Part shown: positions 1 through 9,201 of the stretch, piece by piece
How the letters are laid out: every line of letters starts with the position of its first letter
Numbering within the stretch: the stretch's first letter is position 1
Assembly: GCA_900471605.1 (NCBI GenBank)
Contig: UCEY01000010.1
Location: 127-64,126, forward strand
From: Hyphomicrobiales bacterium
GTDB taxonomy: Bacteria; Pseudomonadota; Alphaproteobacteria; Rhizobiales; Rhizobiaceae
DNA: 64,000 nt
Direction: 5' to 3'
The notes under the pieces: generated by a model
What the model saw: only the letters and a program-made list of their open reading frames with translations
Told to the model about the DNA's origin: nothing
Databases searched by the model: none
Program-made: the position numbers and the translations under genes

Positions 1-17
1 AAGGGGGGAGATCGGCC
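1..17. repeat. End of a rhizobial-type intergenic repeat, cut by the window edge
   Basis: The first 14 bases are the reverse complement of positions 126-139, so this is the tail of a second, oppositely oriented copy of the repeat annotated at 120-175. The rest of this copy lies outside the window. No gene is visible in 1-274 apart from these repeats and the end of dppF. Confidence 0.5.
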
Positions 18-119
18 AGAAGCAAGATCTTGCCTGACCAGGAGCCTTGAGATTGCCGTACTCCACTCCCTGCCGACTTCCTGCCCTTGCACAAATCACA
101 GAGGGACCGCTGAGCACGC

Positions 120-175
120 CTCCTTCGATCTCCCCCCTTGAGGGGGAGATGTCCGGCAGGACAGAGGGGGGTGTG
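120..175. repeat. Palindromic intergenic repeat of a type common in Rhizobiales
   Basis: The segment holds a C-run and G-run palindrome (ATCTCCCCCC, TTGA, GGGGGAGAT) followed by GTCCGGCAGGACAGAGGGGGG. From memory, this composition matches a short intergenic repeat found many times in rhizobial genomes. It lies just downstream of dppF and is inverted relative to the partial copy at position 1. It may also act as a transcript-end structure for the dpp operon, but no clean U-run follows on the minus strand. Confidence 0.55.
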
Positions 176-274
176 ACACTGCACAAGCTCTTTCAAATCG
201 CCCGACGACCGCACTCGTCAGCTCTCCGAAATAGGACTTCCGGAAAGCATGATGCGGTCGCTTCGAAGGACGTT

Positions 275-1123
275 CTAGGCTGCCGCCTTCTTCTTCGCGA
301 TACGAGCACGGATCGACTCGATATCCGCCTTGGGCGTCGCCTTGAAAAGCGTGCGGGTGTATTCGTGCTTCGGGTCGGAAAACACCTCGTCGCGGGTGCC
401 GTATTCCACCGCCTCGCCGAAATACATCACCATCACCTCGTCGGCGATGTAGCGCACCACCGACAGGTCGTGGCTGATGAAGACGTAGGTGAGGTCGAAT
501 TCGTCCTGGAGGTCGGCGAGCAGGTTCAGCACCTGGGCCTGCACCGAAAGGTCGAGCGCCGAGACCGGTTCGTCGAGGACCAGCAGTCTCGGTTTCATCA
601 TCAGCGCGCGGGCAATCGCGATGCGCTGGCGCTGGCCGCCGGAGAACATGTGCGGGTAGCGGTTGTAGTGTTCCGGGCCGAGGCCGACCTTGGTCAGCAT
701 TTCGCTGGCGCGGTCGCGGCGTTCGGCAGCCGACATGTCGGTGTTGATCGCCAGCGGTTCGCCGAGCACGTCGCCGATCTTCTGGCGGGGGTTGAGCGAA
801 CCATAGGGGTTCTGGAAGACGATCTGCACCTTCTGGCGCATGTCCTGGGTCAGGTGGCCCGGGCGGGTATCGACCTTCTTGCCGTCGATCAAAAGGTCGC
901 CGCCGGTCGGTTCGTCGATGAAGGTCAGCATGCGGGCAAGGGTGGACTTGCCGCAGCCGGATTCTCCGACGATCGCGAGCGTCCTGCCGCGTTCCAGCTT
1001 GAAGGAAACGCCCTTCACCGCATGGATGATCTTCTTCGGCTTGAAGAGGCCGCCCGGCAGTTCGTAATCGCGCTTGATGTCGCGCACTTCGAGCATGGTA
1101 TTATTCGTCATCGTCTCGCTCAT
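275..1123 (-). CDS. dppF: Dipeptide/oligopeptide ABC importer, ATP-binding subunit DppF
   Basis: This is one of the two cytoplasmic ATPases that drive uptake through the DppBC channel. The 282 residues hold a Walker A motif GESGCGKST (about 53-61), a Q-loop VFQNPYG (about 102-108), the ABC signature SGGQRQR (about 161-167), Walker B LLVLDE (about 180-185) and the switch histidine in ISHD (about 218). A C-terminal region of the oligopeptide-transporter type follows. It is the last gene of the operon and overlaps dppD by 4 bases (ATGA type), so the two are translationally coupled. A later in-frame ATG at 1096 begins MLEVRDIKR and is an alternative start. The family is certain. The substrate class (di/oligopeptides versus opines, glutathione or other small peptides) cannot be fixed from the ATPase. 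Confidence 0.9.
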   Translation of the reverse strand: MSETMTNNTMLEVRDIKRDYELPGGLFKPKKIIHAVKGVSFKLERGRTLAIVGESGCGKSTLARMLTFIDEPTGGDLLIDGKKVDTRPGHLTQDMRQKVQIVFQNPYGSLNPRQKIGDVLGEPLAINTDMSAAERRDRASEMLTKVGLGPEHYNRYPHMFSGGQRQRIAIARALMMKPRLLVLDEPVSALDLSVQAQVLNLLADLQDEFDLTYVFISHDLSVVRYIADEVMVMYFGEAVEYGTRDEVFSDPKHEYTRTLFKATPKADIESIRARIAKKKAAA

Positions 1124-1977
1124 GCGCCTACTCCGGGCGCCGGTTCCGGATTGCCGTCGAAGAAGGCGGAAACGGTGGTGAGGCGGTCGCCGGTGGCGTT
1201 TTCCGGCAGGGCCGCCAGCAGCGCCTTGGTGTAGTTGCTCTTCGGGCTTTCGAAGAGGGAAAGCACGTCTGCCTCTTCCATCTTGCGGCCCTTGTACTGC
1301 ACGACGACGCGGTCGGCGGTCTCGGCGACGACGCCCATGTCATGGGTGATCATGATCAGGCCCATGCCGTTTTTGGCCTGCAGCGCCATGATCAGGTCGA
1401 GGATCTGCTTCTGGATCGTCACGTCGAGCGCTGTGGTCGGCTCGTCGGCGATCAAGAGCTTCGGATTGCAGGCGATCGCGATGGCGATCATCACGCGTTG
1501 GCATTGGCCGCCGGACATCTGGTGCGGAAAATGGTTCAGCCGCTCTTCCGGGTTGGGCAGGCCGACCTGTTTGAACAGTTCGATGGCGCGGGCGCGGCGG
1601 GCCTTGCCGTCGAGGCCGAGATGGATGCGCAGCACTTCCTCGATCTGGAAGCCGACCGTGAAGCACGGATTGAGGCTGGCGACCGGTTCCTGGAAAATCA
1701 TCGCGATATCCTTGCCGATCAGCTTGCGGCGCTCGGCCGGGCTGATGTTCTGGATGTCGCGGCCTTCGAAGAGCATGCGGTCCGCGGTGATCTTGGCGGT
1801 CCAGGGGAGAAGTCCCATGACGGCCAGCATGGCGACGGATTTGCCGGAGCCGGATTCGCCGACGATCGCCAGGACCTCGGCCTTTTCGACCGAGATGGAG
1901 ACGCCGTCGACGGCGCGGAACCAGCCGGTCGCGGTTTCGAATTCGACGGTCAGGTTGTCGATTTGCAGAAGCGCCAT
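1120..1977 (-). CDS. dppD: Dipeptide/oligopeptide ABC importer, ATP-binding subunit DppD
   Basis: This is the partner ATPase of DppF. The 285 residues contain Walker A GESGSGKS (about 40-47), a Q-loop in MIFQEPVASL, the signature MSGGQCQR, Walker B LLIADEPTTALD and a switch histidine in ITHDMG. The signature has Cys in place of the more common Arg (SGGQCQR), a tolerated variant in this subfamily. DppC ends with its stop 3 bases upstream and dppF overlaps downstream, so the gene sits inside a tight five-gene operon transcribed leftwards. DppD and DppF differ clearly in sequence, as expected for a heterodimeric motor. The peptide specificity is not determined by this subunit. Confidence 0.9.
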   Translation of the reverse strand: MALLQIDNLTVEFETATGWFRAVDGVSISVEKAEVLAIVGESGSGKSVAMLAVMGLLPWTAKITADRMLFEGRDIQNISPAERRKLIGKDIAMIFQEPVASLNPCFTVGFQIEEVLRIHLGLDGKARRARAIELFKQVGLPNPEERLNHFPHQMSGGQCQRVMIAIAIACNPKLLIADEPTTALDVTIQKQILDLIMALQAKNGMGLIMITHDMGVVAETADRVVVQYKGRKMEEADVLSLFESPKSNYTKALLAALPENATGDRLTTVSAFFDGNPEPAPGVGA

Positions 1978-1980
1978 TCT

Positions 1981-2898
1981 CTAGGACCTCTTCAGTTTCG
2001 GGTCGAGCGCATCGCGCAGGCCGTCGCCCATCAGGTTGATGGCGAGAACGGTGACGAGGATGGCGATGCCGGGGAAGGTGACGACCCACCAGGCGCGCAG
2101 GATGAACTCACGCGCTTCGGCAAGCATCGTACCCCATTCCGGGGCCGGCGGCTGGGCGCCCATGCCGAGGAAGCCGAGGGCGGCCGCATCGAGAATGGCG
2201 TTCGAGAAGGAGAGCGTCGCCTGGACGATCAGCGGCGCGGTGCAGTTCGGCAGGATGGTGCGGAACATCAGGCGCAGTGGGCCGGCGCCGGCAAGGCGGG
2301 CGGCGGTCACGTAGTCCCGGGTCTTTTCCGCCATCACGGCGGCGCGGGTGAGGCGCACGAAATGCGGCTGCAGGGTGAGCGCGATGGCGATCATGCCGTT
2401 GGTGAGGCTGGGCCCGAGGATCGCGACGAGCACGAGCGCGAGCAACAGCGACGGGAAGGCGAGGATGATGTCCATCAGGCGCATGATGACGGTATCGACC
2501 CAGCCGCGGTAATAACCGGCGATCAGGCCGACGAGGATTCCACCGGTGAGCGACAGCGTCGTCACGAACACGCCGATGAACAGCGAATATTGCGCGCCGT
2601 AGATGAGCCGCGAGAGAATGTCGCGGCCGACCGGATCGGTGCCGAGCAGGTAACCGGCGCGGCCGCCTTCGGTCCAGACCGGCGGAACCAGAACAGCGTC
2701 GCGATACTGTTCGAACGGCGAGTGGGGCGCGATGATCTGCGCGAACACGGCGACGAAGACGAGGCCCAGGAAAACGAACAGGCCGATGACGGCACCGCGG
2801 TTTTCGGAAAAATAGAACCAGAACTCTTTCAGCATCTGGCGGCGCATGGCGGAGCTGGAAACCGGCTCCGGCGCCTTCTCGATAAGGGTATCGGCCAT
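1981..2898 (-). CDS. dppC: Dipeptide/oligopeptide ABC importer, permease DppC
   Basis: This inner-membrane permease pairs with DppB to form the translocation path. At 305 residues it has the usual length for DppC. It has a cytoplasmic N-terminal segment, a first membrane helix (about 35-58), a periplasmic loop holding the family motif LLGTDPVGRD, and then a five-helix core. The EAA loop that contacts the ATPases is visible as YVTAARLAGAGPLRLMFR, with the usual conserved Gly. The ATG is preceded by a good ribosome-binding site (AAGGAGAAAC). It lies 15 bases after dppB and 3 bases before dppD. Confidence 0.9.
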   Translation of the reverse strand: MADTLIEKAPEPVSSSAMRRQMLKEFWFYFSENRGAVIGLFVFLGLVFVAVFAQIIAPHSPFEQYRDAVLVPPVWTEGGRAGYLLGTDPVGRDILSRLIYGAQYSLFIGVFVTTLSLTGGILVGLIAGYYRGWVDTVIMRLMDIILAFPSLLLALVLVAILGPSLTNGMIAIALTLQPHFVRLTRAAVMAEKTRDYVTAARLAGAGPLRLMFRTILPNCTAPLIVQATLSFSNAILDAAALGFLGMGAQPPAPEWGTMLAEAREFILRAWWVVTFPGIAILVTVLAINLMGDGLRDALDPKLKRS

Positions 2899-2913
2899 GG
2901 GAGTTTCTCCTTC

Positions 2914-3918
2914 TTAGTGCCGGATACGGGGATTGATCAGGCCGTAGAGCAGATCAACGATGAGATTGACGAACATGATGATCGCCGCGATCAGCAGAAG
3001 GCCGCCCTGGATGACGGCGTAGTCGCGGCGGAAGACGCTGTCGACCATCCACTTGCCGATGCCCGGCCAGGAGAAGATCGTCTCGGTCAGGATCGCGCCG
3101 GCGAGCATGACGCCGATCTGCAGGCCGATCGTGGTGATGACCGGGATCATGGCGTTGCGCAGCGCATGGATGCCGACGACGCGGAAGGGCGAGAGGCCCT
3201 TGGCACGAGCGGTGCGGACATAATCTTCCGAGAGCACTTCGAGCATGGCGGAGCGCGTCTGGCGGGCGATGACGGCGAGCGGAATGGTCGCCAGCACGAT
3301 CGAGGGCAATGCCAGATGGCTGATCGCCGAGGCGAAGGCGCCCTTCTGGCCCGACAGCAGCGAGTCGATCAGCATGAAGCCGGTGACCTGCGGGAAGAAG
3401 AACATCAGCGAGATGCGGCCCGAAACCGGGAACCATTGCAGGATGCCGGAGAAGAGGATGATCAGCAGCAGGCCCCACCAGAAGATCGGCATCGAATAAC
3501 CGACGAGTGCGATGCCCATCAGGCCCTGGTCGAAGATCGAGCCGCGCTTGATGGCGGCGATCACGCCGGCCGGAATGCCGAGTGCGATGGCGATGACGAT
3601 GGCGCAGAAGGACAGTTCGACGGTGGCCGGAAAGAGCGCCCAGAACTGGTCGAGGATCGGCTTCTTGGAGACGATCGAGGTGCCGAAATCGCCGGTCAGC
3701 ACGCCGCCGAGATAATCGAAATACTGGACGGCCAGCGGCCGGTCGAAGCCGAGATCGTGGCTGATCTGGGCGTGGCGCTCCGGCGACATGACGCGTTCGC
3801 CCGAAAGAAGTGCGACCGGATCACCCGGCAGAAGTCGGATAAATGAAAACGCAATGATCGAGACCCCGATGAAAGTCGGGATCAGCACGGCAAGACGCCG
3901 CAAAAGGAAGCCAAACAT
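2914..3918 (-). CDS. dppB: Dipeptide/oligopeptide ABC importer, permease DppB
   Basis: This is the second inner-membrane permease of the importer, 334 residues, the usual size for DppB. It begins MFGFLLRRLAVLIPTFIGVS, the typical first helix, followed by the DppB landmarks LLPGDPVALLSG and DLGFDRPLAVQY. Five more helices follow, with an EAA loop around YVRTARAKGLSPFRVV. It is separated from dppA by 157 bases that hold a strong hairpin, so dppBCDF may be expressed at a lower level than the binding protein. Confidence 0.9.
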   Translation of the reverse strand: MFGFLLRRLAVLIPTFIGVSIIAFSFIRLLPGDPVALLSGERVMSPERHAQISHDLGFDRPLAVQYFDYLGGVLTGDFGTSIVSKKPILDQFWALFPATVELSFCAIVIAIALGIPAGVIAAIKRGSIFDQGLMGIALVGYSMPIFWWGLLLIILFSGILQWFPVSGRISLMFFFPQVTGFMLIDSLLSGQKGAFASAISHLALPSIVLATIPLAVIARQTRSAMLEVLSEDYVRTARAKGLSPFRVVGIHALRNAMIPVITTIGLQIGVMLAGAILTETIFSWPGIGKWMVDSVFRRDYAVIQGGLLLIAAIIMFVNLIVDLLYGLINPRIRH

Positions 3919-4017
3919 TCGAAACCTTCAGTGGTTTTTGGTTCGTGGCCGGTTCGCAGCTTTGTCAAGCCATGAATGCGGCAATCTTGGCGTCTGCGCC
4001 AAATTTTGTCGTCTCAT

Positions 4018-4054
4018 AAGAAAATGCCGCGGGAAACGCAACGCGTCCCGCGGC
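4018..4054 (-). terminator. Hairpin between dppA and dppB (attenuating terminator or mRNA end)
   Basis: On the minus strand, just after the dppA stop, GCCGCGGGA (plus positions 4046-4054) pairs with TCCCGCGGC (4026-4034). The stem is 9 bp with an 11-base loop, and it is followed by ATTTTCTT. It lies between a binding-protein gene and its permease genes, the usual place for a partial terminator or 3' stabiliser that keeps binding protein in excess. Confidence 0.6.
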
Positions 4055-4075
4055 AAAATCGTCGTGGAGCGGCAA

Positions 4076-5671
4076 TTACTGGGCGATATCGACAGCTTCG
4101 AAGGTGAAGTCGCCGAGCGGGCTCTGGGTAAAGCCGGTCACGCCCTTGCGCATCGGAACCACCGACAGGGAGTGGTCGATGGTTGCCCAGGGAGCGTCCT
4201 TCTTGAAGATCGCCTGAGCCTGTTCGTAGAGCTTGGTGCGCTCGCCCTGGTCAGACACGACCTTGGCCTTCTTCACCAGTTCGTCGAACTCCTTGTTGCA
4301 CCACTGAGCGCGGTTGTTGCCGCCGACGGCGTCGCAGCCGAGCAGCGTGTCAAGGAAGTTGTCCGGATCGCCGTTGTCGCCGGTCCAGCCCATGATGGCG
4401 GCGCCGTCACGGTTCTTGTCCTTCGAACGCTGCAGGTATTCAGCCCATTCGAAGGAAACGATCTCGACCTTGACGCCGATCTTGGCGAAATCGTCCTGGA
4501 TGATTTCGGCCGCGCGGCGGGCGTTCAGCATGTAGGGACGCGAAACCGGCATCGCCCAGACCTTCATGGAGAGGTCCTTGACGCCTGCGTCGGCGAGCAT
4601 CTTCTTGGCCGCGTCGAGGTCGTAGGTGTCGTCCTGGGTGGCCTTGCTGTAGGACCACATGGTCGGCGGGATCGGGTTGACGGCCGGTGTCGCCATGCCC
4701 TGGAAGACGGCGTCGACGATCGCCTTCTTGTTGATCGCCTTGTTCAGCGCCTTGCGGACTTCCAGCTTGTCGAACGGAGCCTTGGTCGTATTGTAGGCGA
4801 GGTAGGCGACGTTCAGGCCTTCCTGCTCCAGAACCTGGAGGTTCGGGTCAGCCTTCATGGCCTTCACGTCGGCGGCGTTCGGATAGGGCATCAGGTGGCA
4901 TTCGCCGGCCTTGAGCTTCTGGTAACGAACGGCGGCGTCGGTGGTGATCGCGAAGACGAGGTCGTCGATCTTCGGAGCGGTGCCCCAGAAATCGGCGTTC
5001 TTCTTGTAGCGGATGACGGCGTCCTGCTGGTAACCGACGAAGGTGAACGGACCGGTGCCGACCGGCATCTGGTTCAGCTGTTCCTTCTTGCCGGCCTTGT
5101 CGAGGCTGTCGGCATATTCCTTCGAGACGATCGACGCGAACGGCATCGCGATATTGGCGAGGAACGGTGCTTCCGGACGGTTGAGCGTGACCTTGACGGT
5201 CAGGTCATCGACCTTCTCGATCGACTTGATGAGCTTCGGAAAGCCCATGCCTTCCGCATATTCCCACGAAGCGCCGGAAATATACTTGTGCCAGGCGTTC
5301 TTCTCGTCGATCTGGCGGCCGATCGAGAAGACGACGTCGTCGGCGTTCAGGTTGCGGGTCGGCTTGAAGTAGTCGGTCGTCTGCCACTTCACGTTCGGGC
5401 GCAGCTTGAAGGTGTAGACCGTGCCGTCGGCGGAAATGTCCCAGCTCTGGGCAAGGGCTGCTTCCGGCTGGGTCGTGCCCGGCTTGAACTCGAGCAGGCG
5501 GTTATAGATCGGATGCGCCGAAGCGTCGAAGGTCGTGCCGGCGGTATAGATGCCGGGATCGAAGCCTTCCGGAGAACCTTCCGAGCAATATACGAAGGTC
5601 TTGGCGCTGGCCGCGCTTGCAAAGAACGTTGCCGACAGCAGCGCTGCGGCAAGGGCGAGTTTGTATTTCAT
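4076..5671 (-). CDS. dppA: Periplasmic di/oligopeptide-binding protein DppA (SBP family 5)
   Basis: This is the extracytoplasmic receptor that captures peptides and hands them to DppBC. The 531 residues start with a clear Sec signal peptide (MKYKLALAAALLSATFFASA, cleavage probably after ASA-SA or ASAK). The mature domain shows family-5 features: an N-terminal YCSEGSPEGFDPG segment, LAQSWDISADGTVYTFKLRP, and GTGPFTFVGY. Length is typical for DppA. The two cysteines near YCSEGS and GECHLM fit the disulphide seen in DppA-type proteins. It is the first gene of the operon and has a good ribosome-binding site (GGGAGA). Ligand could be dipeptides, delta-aminolevulinate or haem-like compounds, as known for Dpp systems. 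Confidence 0.9.
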   Translation of the reverse strand: MKYKLALAAALLSATFFASAASAKTFVYCSEGSPEGFDPGIYTAGTTFDASAHPIYNRLLEFKPGTTQPEAALAQSWDISADGTVYTFKLRPNVKWQTTDYFKPTRNLNADDVVFSIGRQIDEKNAWHKYISGASWEYAEGMGFPKLIKSIEKVDDLTVKVTLNRPEAPFLANIAMPFASIVSKEYADSLDKAGKKEQLNQMPVGTGPFTFVGYQQDAVIRYKKNADFWGTAPKIDDLVFAITTDAAVRYQKLKAGECHLMPYPNAADVKAMKADPNLQVLEQEGLNVAYLAYNTTKAPFDKLEVRKALNKAINKKAIVDAVFQGMATPAVNPIPPTMWSYSKATQDDTYDLDAAKKMLADAGVKDLSMKVWAMPVSRPYMLNARRAAEIIQDDFAKIGVKVEIVSFEWAEYLQRSKDKNRDGAAIMGWTGDNGDPDNFLDTLLGCDAVGGNNRAQWCNKEFDELVKKAKVVSDQGERTKLYEQAQAIFKKDAPWATIDHSLSVVPMRKGVTGFTQSPLGDFTFEAVDIAQ

Positions 5672-6201
5672 ATGGATCTCCCAATGACCTGTGGCCGGCT
5701 TATGTGCCGTGCCCGGTTGATGTCTTCAGTTGGAATGGAACGCCTTGGCGCCCAACGACTGGTATTCCTGTGTCCACCTCCTGGCCGGCGATATTTCGCT
5801 GCGGCCGGCCTTCAAAATGCGTTTCTCCTGGCGGGTCCGCTCCGGCGATGAGCCGCGCATGTCCCTATTGTTGTTTGATTCCGATCACCGGCCTCCCGCC
5901 GTATCGGATTTCACGCCCGCTTTATTTTTTAGAAATTTTTCCACAAAATTGGCAAAATCCCGATGCGTTTTTATTGTTTTCGGCTCCTGCCTTAGATTTG
6001 CCTGCGGGCCGTGGTGCGCGAGCATAGCGATTATGATCCCGTTGTCGAGATGGTAACATTCGCGCTCTGGTCACATCCTCGTCCTTTTCGCCCAATCTCT
6101 CCGCAGTGCCGATTTCTGCGGCAATGCCGCATTGCCATCGGCTGAGAATTGGCTACGGTTCGCCCTTCCGACCAGCATAAATGTATCGAGGCAACGGTTT
6201 C
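5672..6201. other. Divergent intergenic region between dppA and the amidohydrolase
   Basis: These 530 bases have no convincing coding region on either strand. The segment around 5920-5975 is strikingly AT-rich against the background (runs of T and A such as TTTATTTTTTAG and AAATTTTTCC), so it is the likely promoter zone for one or both divergent units. I could not identify a specific regulator site. Confidence 0.5.
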
Positions 6202-7635
6202 ATGACGACAGGCAACTCCAACCTCCCCCTCGTTTGGGATTTCATCGATCGCAAGAAAGAGGTCTTCACGGAACTCGCGGACCGCGTTTGGGAGACACCG
6301 GAAACCTGCTACATGGAGACGCTTTCCGCCGCCGCCCATCGCGAAATGCTGGAGGCGCAGGGCTTCAGGATCACCGAAAACGTCGCCGGCATTCCGACCG
6401 CGCTGATCGGCGAGGCGGGCGAGGGCGGTCCGGTGATCGCCTTCCTCGGCGAATATGATGCGCTGGCGGGCCTCAGCCAGAAGGCCGGCGTCACCCAGCA
6501 TGACCCGATGACACCCGGCGCCAACGGCCATGGCTGCGGCCACAATCTTCTCGGCTCGGCGTCGCTTCTGGCTGCCACGGCGCTGAAAGACTGGCTCGAA
6601 AAGACCGGCACGCCCGGCCGCGTGCGCTATTACGGCTGCCCGGCGGAAGAGGGCGGGGCCGCGAAGGCGTTCATGGTGCGGGCCGGCGCTTTCGAGGACG
6701 TCGACATCGCGATCAGCTGGCATCCGAGCAATTTCGCCGGCGTGCAGCGGGAGACTTCGCTTGCCAATTGCCGCATCGACTTCACCTTCACGGGCCGCGC
6801 CGCCCACGCCTCGGCGGTGCCGGAGCTTGGCCGCAGCGCGCTCGATGCCGTCGAGCTGATGAGCGTCGGTGTCAATTACATGCGCGAGCACATGCCGTCC
6901 GAGAGCCGCATCCACTATGCGGTCCTGGATACGGGCGGCATCTCGCCGAACGTGGTGCAGGCGCATGCCAAGGTGCGCTATGTCGTCCGCTCCGCCGACC
7001 TGCCTGGGCTTTTTGCCCTGATCGAACGGGTCAAGAAGGTTGCCGAAGGGGCTGCGCTGATGACCGAGACCAAGGTCGAAAGCACGATCCTGGCGGGCGT
7101 CTCCAATCTTGTCGTCAACACGCCGCTGATGGACGCGATGCAGGATGTCTGGGACAGCATGGGTCCGCCGCCCTTCGACGCGGCCGACATCGCTTTTGCG
7201 GAAAAGATCCGCGCCACGCTGACACCGGAAGACATCGCGGCGAGCTGGAACCAGGAGCGGCTGGAACAGCGGGACGTCCCGCTTGCCGACTTCATCCTGC
7301 CGCCGCACACCGAAAACCGCCAGATGGGCGGTTCGACCGATGTCGGCGACGTGAGCTGGGTGGTGCCGACCGTGCAGGCCTATGGCGCGACGCTTGCCGT
7401 CGGCACCCAGCTTCACACCTGGCAGGTGGTGGCGCAGGGCAAGAGCCCGCTCGCCCACAAGGGCATGGTTTCCGCCGCCAAGGCGATGGCCGCGACCGGG
7501 CTTGCGGCGATGACAAGCGATCAGCTGCGCGAGGCGGCCTGGGCCGATCTCAAGAAGCGGCGCAGGGGGCAGGACTACAAGAGCCCCATTCCTGACGGCG
7601 CCGAACCTCCGGTGGCGGCGATGACGCTGAAATGA
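6202..7635 (+). CDS. M20-family amidohydrolase, AbgB-like
   Basis: This is a predicted metal-dependent amide hydrolase of the M20D group, closest in layout to AbgB (p-aminobenzoyl-glutamate hydrolase subunit B). I take the ATG at 6202, preceded by CGAGG, which gives 477 residues, close to the length of E. coli AbgB. Metal-site residues are seen in GHGCGHN (His110, Cys112, His114), the acidic pair in CPAEEGG, and the histidine in ISWHPSN. A dimerisation insert follows (TFTGRAAHASAVP). It is divergent from the dpp importer, so a role in cutting imported peptides or N-acyl amino acids is plausible but is inference. An upstream in-frame ATG at 6181 would add 7 residues. Confidence 0.75.
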   Translation: MTTGNSNLPLVWDFIDRKKEVFTELADRVWETPETCYMETLSAAAHREMLEAQGFRITENVAGIPTALIGEAGEGGPVIAFLGEYDALAGLSQKAGVTQHDPMTPGANGHGCGHNLLGSASLLAATALKDWLEKTGTPGRVRYYGCPAEEGGAAKAFMVRAGAFEDVDIAISWHPSNFAGVQRETSLANCRIDFTFTGRAAHASAVPELGRSALDAVELMSVGVNYMREHMPSESRIHYAVLDTGGISPNVVQAHAKVRYVVRSADLPGLFALIERVKKVAEGAALMTETKVESTILAGVSNLVVNTPLMDAMQDVWDSMGPPPFDAADIAFAEKIRATLTPEDIAASWNQERLEQRDVPLADFILPPHTENRQMGGSTDVGDVSWVVPTVQAYGATLAVGTQLHTWQVVAQGKSPLAHKGMVSAAKAMAATGLAAMTSDQLREAAWADLKKRRRGQDYKSPIPDGAEPPVAAMTLK

Positions 7636-7769
7636 CCAAATAAACTGATCGACGCGTCAACTATTTTGAACGGTTGATGCCGATGAAAACGGCGTTTTGG
7701 GGTGTCCAATATCGCCGTTTCCGCCTATGGAATTCATAGGCCGTTGCGTGTCTTACAGGAGATCCCTTC

Positions 7770-9125
7770 GTGACTATCCAGCCCAATTCCATCGAAGCCC
7801 GGGACAAGGCTTACCAGCTCCACTCCTACACCAATGCACGCGCGCTGGAGCGCGACGGTTCGCTGGTGATCGATCGCGGCGAGGGCATCTATGTCTATGA
7901 CGTGAACGGCAACAAATATATCGAGGGGATGGCCGGCCTCTGGAGCGTCGGTGTCGGGTTCGGCGAAAGCCGGCTCGTCGAGGCCGCCGCGAAGCAGATG
8001 GCGAAGCTCCCCTACTACCATACCTTTACCCTGCGCAGCCACGGCCCCTCGATCGATCTTGCCGAAAAGCTGATCCAGATGGCCCCGGTGCCGATGTCGA
8101 AGGCCTATTTCACCAATTCCGGTTCCGAGGCCAACGACACCGCCATCAAGATGGTCTGGTACCGTTCGAACGCGCTCGGCAAGCCGGAAAAGAAGAAGAT
8201 CATTTCGCGCATCAAGGGCTATCACGGCGTGACGATCGCCAGCGCCAGCCTGACCGGCCTGCCGAACAACCACCGCTCCTTCGACCTGCCGCTGGCCGGC
8301 ATCTTCCACACGACCTGCCCCCACTACCGCGCCTTCAAGTTGGAAAGCGAGACGGAGGCAGCTTTTGTCGAGCGTTGCGCCAGGGATCTCGAAGACTTGA
8401 TCCTCAAGGAAGGCCCGGAAACGGTTGCCGCCTTCATCGGCGAGCCGGTCATGGGGGCGGGCGGCGTCATCGTGCCGCCGGCCGGTTATTGGGATGCGAT
8501 TCAGAAGGTGCTCAGGAAATACGACATCCTGCTGATCGCCGACGAGGTGATCTGCGGTTTCGGGCGTACCGGCGAGATGTTCGGCACCACGACCTATTCG
8601 CTGCAGCCGGATATCATGACGCTGTCGAAGCAGATTTCGTCGTCCTACCAGCCGATCTCGGCGCTGCTGATCAACGACAACGTCTACGGCCCGCTTGCCG
8701 ATGAATCGGCGAAGATCGGCACGTTCGGCCATGGCGTGACCGCTGCCGGTCATCCGGTCGCCGCAGCGGTGGCGCTGGAAAACCTGGCGATCATCGAAGA
8801 ACGCGATCTCGTCGGCAACGTGCGGGCGCTGGCGCCGAAGTTCCAGAGCCGGCTGAAGGCGCTGGAAAGCCATCCGCTGGCGATCGAAGCGCGCGGAGTC
8901 GGGCTGATCGGCGCTCTGGAACTCAAGCCGCGCGACGGTTTCGCGGCCGGCCAGCTCGGTCCCAAGCTGCTGGCGATCATGCTCGAAAAGGGCCTGATCT
9001 CGCGGGCGATCGGCGACTCGCTGGCGCTCTGCCCACCGATGATCATCAACGAGCAGCAGGTCGATACGATCTTCGACACGTTCGAAGCGTCGCTGGAAGC
9101 CTTCGGCAGGCAGCTCGCGGCCTAA
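7770..9125 (+). CDS. Class III (omega) aminotransferase, PLP-dependent
   Basis: This 451-residue enzyme belongs to the class III aminotransferases, which move an amino group from an omega-amine, beta-alanine or similar donor to pyruvate or a keto acid. Fold-type I landmarks are visible: FTNSGSEANDTAIK near the phosphate-binding turn, YHGVT, the cofactor Asp in LIADEVICGFGRTG, and the Schiff-base lysine in TLSKQ (Lys287). The N-terminal SYTNARALERDG resembles proteins annotated as aspartate aminotransferase family or omega-amino acid--pyruvate transaminases. It starts 134 bases after the amidohydrolase on the same strand, so the two may be co-expressed. The true donor cannot be read from the sequence. 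Confidence 0.8.
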   Translation: MTIQPNSIEARDKAYQLHSYTNARALERDGSLVIDRGEGIYVYDVNGNKYIEGMAGLWSVGVGFGESRLVEAAAKQMAKLPYYHTFTLRSHGPSIDLAEKLIQMAPVPMSKAYFTNSGSEANDTAIKMVWYRSNALGKPEKKKIISRIKGYHGVTIASASLTGLPNNHRSFDLPLAGIFHTTCPHYRAFKLESETEAAFVERCARDLEDLILKEGPETVAAFIGEPVMGAGGVIVPPAGYWDAIQKVLRKYDILLIADEVICGFGRTGEMFGTTTYSLQPDIMTLSKQISSSYQPISALLINDNVYGPLADESAKIGTFGHGVTAAGHPVAAAVALENLAIIEERDLVGNVRALAPKFQSRLKALESHPLAIEARGVGLIGALELKPRDGFAAGQLGPKLLAIMLEKGLISRAIGDSLALCPPMIINEQQVDTIFDTFEASLEAFGRQLAA

Positions 9126-9201
9126 CCACTTCCGGAGCCGCGCTAACCTATTGGTGCGGCTCCCGATTGCGAACGGCGAGCGCGCGCCTATATTGCTCGC
9201 C

